NCBI RefSeq assembly: GCF_051061285.1
Contig: NZ_JBPFEA010000048.1
Span: 186,001-250,000 of the forward strand
DNA from: Methylocystis sp051061285
GTDB taxonomy: Bacteria; Pseudomonadota; Alphaproteobacteria; Rhizobiales; Beijerinckiaceae
Reading direction: 5' to 3'
Length of the DNA stretch: 64,000 nucleotides
Part shown: positions 62,346 through 64,000 of the stretch, one piece after another
Numbering within the stretch: position 1 is the first letter of the stretch
Layout of the letters: every line of letters starts with the position of its first letter
Made by a program: the position numbers and the translations under genes
Notes under the pieces: model-generated
The model's database searches: none
What the model was told of the DNA's origin: nothing
The model's input: only the letters and a program-made list of their open reading frames with translations

Positions 62346-62845
62346 CGGCGTAAGCGAAGCGGTTAGTCTGTTTAAAGAATATTGGCGTTGCCTATCCCCG
62401 TATCGCGGCGAATGACGGGAAGATTTGTCTTGAGGATTTTCAACGCATATTTGCGCAAGTCGTCGTTTGCTGCGCCCCGGCTGGGCCCGGCGCGCTTGTT
62501 TTTTCCGCGATGCCTGTCGGCGGCAGCGCTCCGGTCGGAGCGGCGGAATACTATAGAGGCGATGATCCAGGCTCCTGAGAGGGCGGTTCGGATCGCCAGA
62601 TTCTCAACCGATTTTCCGCGCCGCCGATCGGCTGCCTACGGGCAAACTGGATCCGCGCGATACAATCTCGATCGCTCCAGGCGGCCCTGTCCGATCAAAA
62701 GCACACAACATCCTCTAAACGGCGACGGGCATTCTCAGCAATCTCAACAACCGAATTCAGCGCAGCGAAGGCGCTTCAGGTCGTGCATACAAAGAAGGTC
62801 ATTATTTCAGGACTCCTGTCGACTGCGAAGTAGCTGAAGAGGTCG
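62346..62845. other. Decayed coding sequence, no intact gene
   Basis: Natural-looking protein patches are scattered over the frames: RIAANDGKICLEDFQRIFAQ and GAAEYYRGDDPGS (about 62402-62575), then QPIFRAADRLPTGKLDPRDT and ISIAPGGPVRSKAHNIL (62605-62715). They are broken by stops and frame changes. This looks like the disrupted C-terminal part of a secreted protein, but no family can be named. Confidence 0.35.
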
Positions 62846-63544
62846 TTGGTGATCTATCCTCGCTTTTGGCTGAAACACGCGCACGTAAGGCGCGCGCTTA
62901 AGGGTTATCCGCTTTATGACGTGCCGCACAAGAAGTCCGAGCAAAAGCTGAGCGAAGGCGAAGCGAGAGAGAATTTCGATTATTTCATGTGTGTTCGGCT
63001 CGAAAGGCTCGCGTTTTTCCGCAATTGGCTGCGTACAAATTTCGGCGTCGTCGCGACGCTTGACGGAGACGGGATCAGAGCTGTCAGCCGATGGGTCGAC
63101 GATTATGGCGGGGGACTGATTGGAGACGAAACCTATACGATGGCAATTTTTGCGGATTACCAGCCACGTTGGGAGGGCGTCTATGCTGGCTACAACGTGA
63201 TGATCGATATTGGGATTTACATTGGTGAATATCTGATCTCAAAACGCCCTCGGCTCTATTGGGATATTTACCGCGGGCACGTGGAAGAGCCTGCGACTTT
63301 CAGGAGTGTCGGCTATATGCGCCCACATCTCGGCGGCATGCCGCGCGGGGGCGCATGCGACGTGCTTACATCGGGATACGGGACGGTGGCGGGAAGTCGA
63401 GAACTATCCGTCATCGGCTGTGGCGGCCCCTACCTTGAGCAGAATGTGTTGATCAGAGTGGCGAAGGCGCAACTGTACTATTCACGTCTGCCCGACGGCG
63501 ATGAGCCTATTATAATAGGGGATTCCACGAATGAACCCTTATAA
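62846..63544 (+). CDS. Hypothetical cytosolic protein, possible immunity protein
   Basis: A 232-aa protein without signal peptide or membrane helix. Aromatic-rich segments such as FFRNWLRTNFGVVATLDGDG, VSRWVDDYGGGLIG, FADYQPRWEGVYAGYNVMID and RLYWDIYRGH stand out. The pattern resembles immunity-type proteins in polymorphic toxin loci, and a decayed secreted-protein fragment lies just upstream, but no family was identified. The start is TTG or the adjacent GTG with AAGAGG upstream. It overlaps the next gene by 14 nt. Confidence 0.6.
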   Translation: MVIYPRFWLKHAHVRRALKGYPLYDVPHKKSEQKLSEGEARENFDYFMCVRLERLAFFRNWLRTNFGVVATLDGDGIRAVSRWVDDYGGGLIGDETYTMAIFADYQPRWEGVYAGYNVMIDIGIYIGEYLISKRPRLYWDIYRGHVEEPATFRSVGYMRPHLGGMPRGGACDVLTSGYGTVAGSRELSVIGCGGPYLEQNVLIRVAKAQLYYSRLPDGDEPIIIGDSTNEPL

Positions 63545-64000
63545 AAACTCGAACGGATCCATCGTCCCCGGTCTATCGATCGGAGCCTTTTCGATCGGGA
63601 CTACTCTGATCGTGAAATATCCGGCGGCGTCGTTCGCCTGGAGCTTCTATACGAGCCCGCTCGCGAACGCCGGCGGACCCACGAAGGCGCTATCGGACTT
63701 TCTGACGACGTCAGGCATCAAATTCAATAAAGCCGGCGCATATCCCATCGCTCCCGGCTCGCTTCAGGGCATCAAAGGCACGCCCGTCGTCAATAATTTC
63801 AATCACTACCAGGCGGTTCTGGCGGAAAGGGCGAGGCTCGAGTCATACTACGGTTCGTCGATCATAGGCGAAGTCGCGACGAATGGCCCGTCGCTGCGTA
63901 TGAACAATCCAATCACCGGCAACGCGCGGACGCTGGACCTGACGTTACAGACGAGGAGCTTTTGGTCCGGCGCCACACAACACTTTATCGAGGTAAAGAC
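63531..64000 (+). CDS. Hypothetical protein, truncated by the window end
   Basis: An ATG at 63531 opens a frame that stays open to the last base (156 codons seen). It starts MNPYKNSNGSIVPGLSIGAF, with KYPAASFAWSFYTSPLANAG and later NHYQAVLAERARLESYYG. A weakly hydrophobic stretch lies at residues ~13-30 but it is not a clear signal peptide. No family recognised. The 14-nt overlap with the preceding gene suggests an operon. Confidence 0.6.
   Translation, partial: MNPYKNSNGSIVPGLSIGAFSIGTTLIVKYPAASFAWSFYTSPLANAGGPTKALSDFLTTSGIKFNKAGAYPIAPGSLQGIKGTPVVNNFNHYQAVLAERARLESYYGSSIIGEVATNGPSLRMNNPITGNARTLDLTLQTRSFWSGATQHFIEVK

Noticed and set aside
62382..62837. 151-codon plus-strand frame
   Set aside because: The translated product is Arg/Ser-rich and unnatural, while better protein-like patches occur in the other two frames of the same stretch but are interrupted. 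Treated as decayed sequence.
1..64000. CRISPR arrays and rRNA genes
   Set aside because: No regularly spaced direct repeats of 24-40 bp and no rRNA-like sequence were seen on reading the window.

Overview
The window is high-GC DNA with Hyphomicrobiales-type (Rhizobiales) alphaproteobacterial gene content. Supporting traits are a coxMNOP-like terminal oxidase with two subunit III genes, NasT/NasS nitrate control, a P3A proton ATPase, MCE lipid transport, CYTH-CHAD and NodT-family efflux proteins. A methylotroph or methanotroph of the Methylocystis/Methylosinus kind would fit, but no diagnostic methane or methanol oxidation gene lies here, so genus is inference.

Layout. 1-2846 (+): 3' end of an aa3-type oxidase operon (subunit I partial, two subunit III, subunit IV, a small membrane protein). 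2858-11882 (-): MFS carrier, PPK2 and P-type H+-ATPase in one run, then EmrA-like adaptor and outer-membrane factor, then a dipeptide epimerase-like enolase-superfamily enzyme. 12099-15678 (+): MlaE/F/D plus auxiliary lipoprotein. 15702-21629: methyltransferase, 2Fe-2S ferredoxin, ferredoxin reductase, phosphopantetheinyl transferase, SRPBCC protein, EI24/CysZ-like protein, NDUFA9-like protein. 21814-23640: tRNA-Leu(CAG) followed by a lower-GC stretch of degraded mobile DNA, including an IS5-type transposase remnant. 23666-27011: an unusual pyruvate-kinase-like protein, then a structured leader with a strong terminator ahead of an outer-membrane transporter gene.

27109-39478 is the best-integrated block. 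nasT-nasS encode a nitrate sensor/antiterminator pair. A sigma-54-like promoter is followed by a two-hairpin leader with A1/G4 hexaloops, the RNA target type of ANTAR proteins. Then come an FAD reductase, siroheme nitrite reductase, Fe-S/flavin reductase, molybdenum nitrate reductase, NarK-type transporter and a PP2C-Ser/Thr-kinase fusion. Together they import nitrate, reduce it to ammonium and switch expression by nitrate and nitrogen status.

39598-46567 holds a 42-aa membrane peptide, a protein of unknown function, a CYTH-CHAD protein, small ORFs, a CZB-GGDEF protein with altered key residues, and a 702-aa unknown. 46854-54988 (-) is a complete kdpFABCDE potassium system preceded by two more tiny membrane ORFs. 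55198-62124 is a TetR regulator divergent from a tripartite RND efflux operon, with palindromic operators between them. 62125-64000 is a mosaic of a decayed Ca-binding-repeat fragment and two unrecognised overlapping genes, the last cut by the window end; it may be a remnant of a polymorphic secreted-protein locus.
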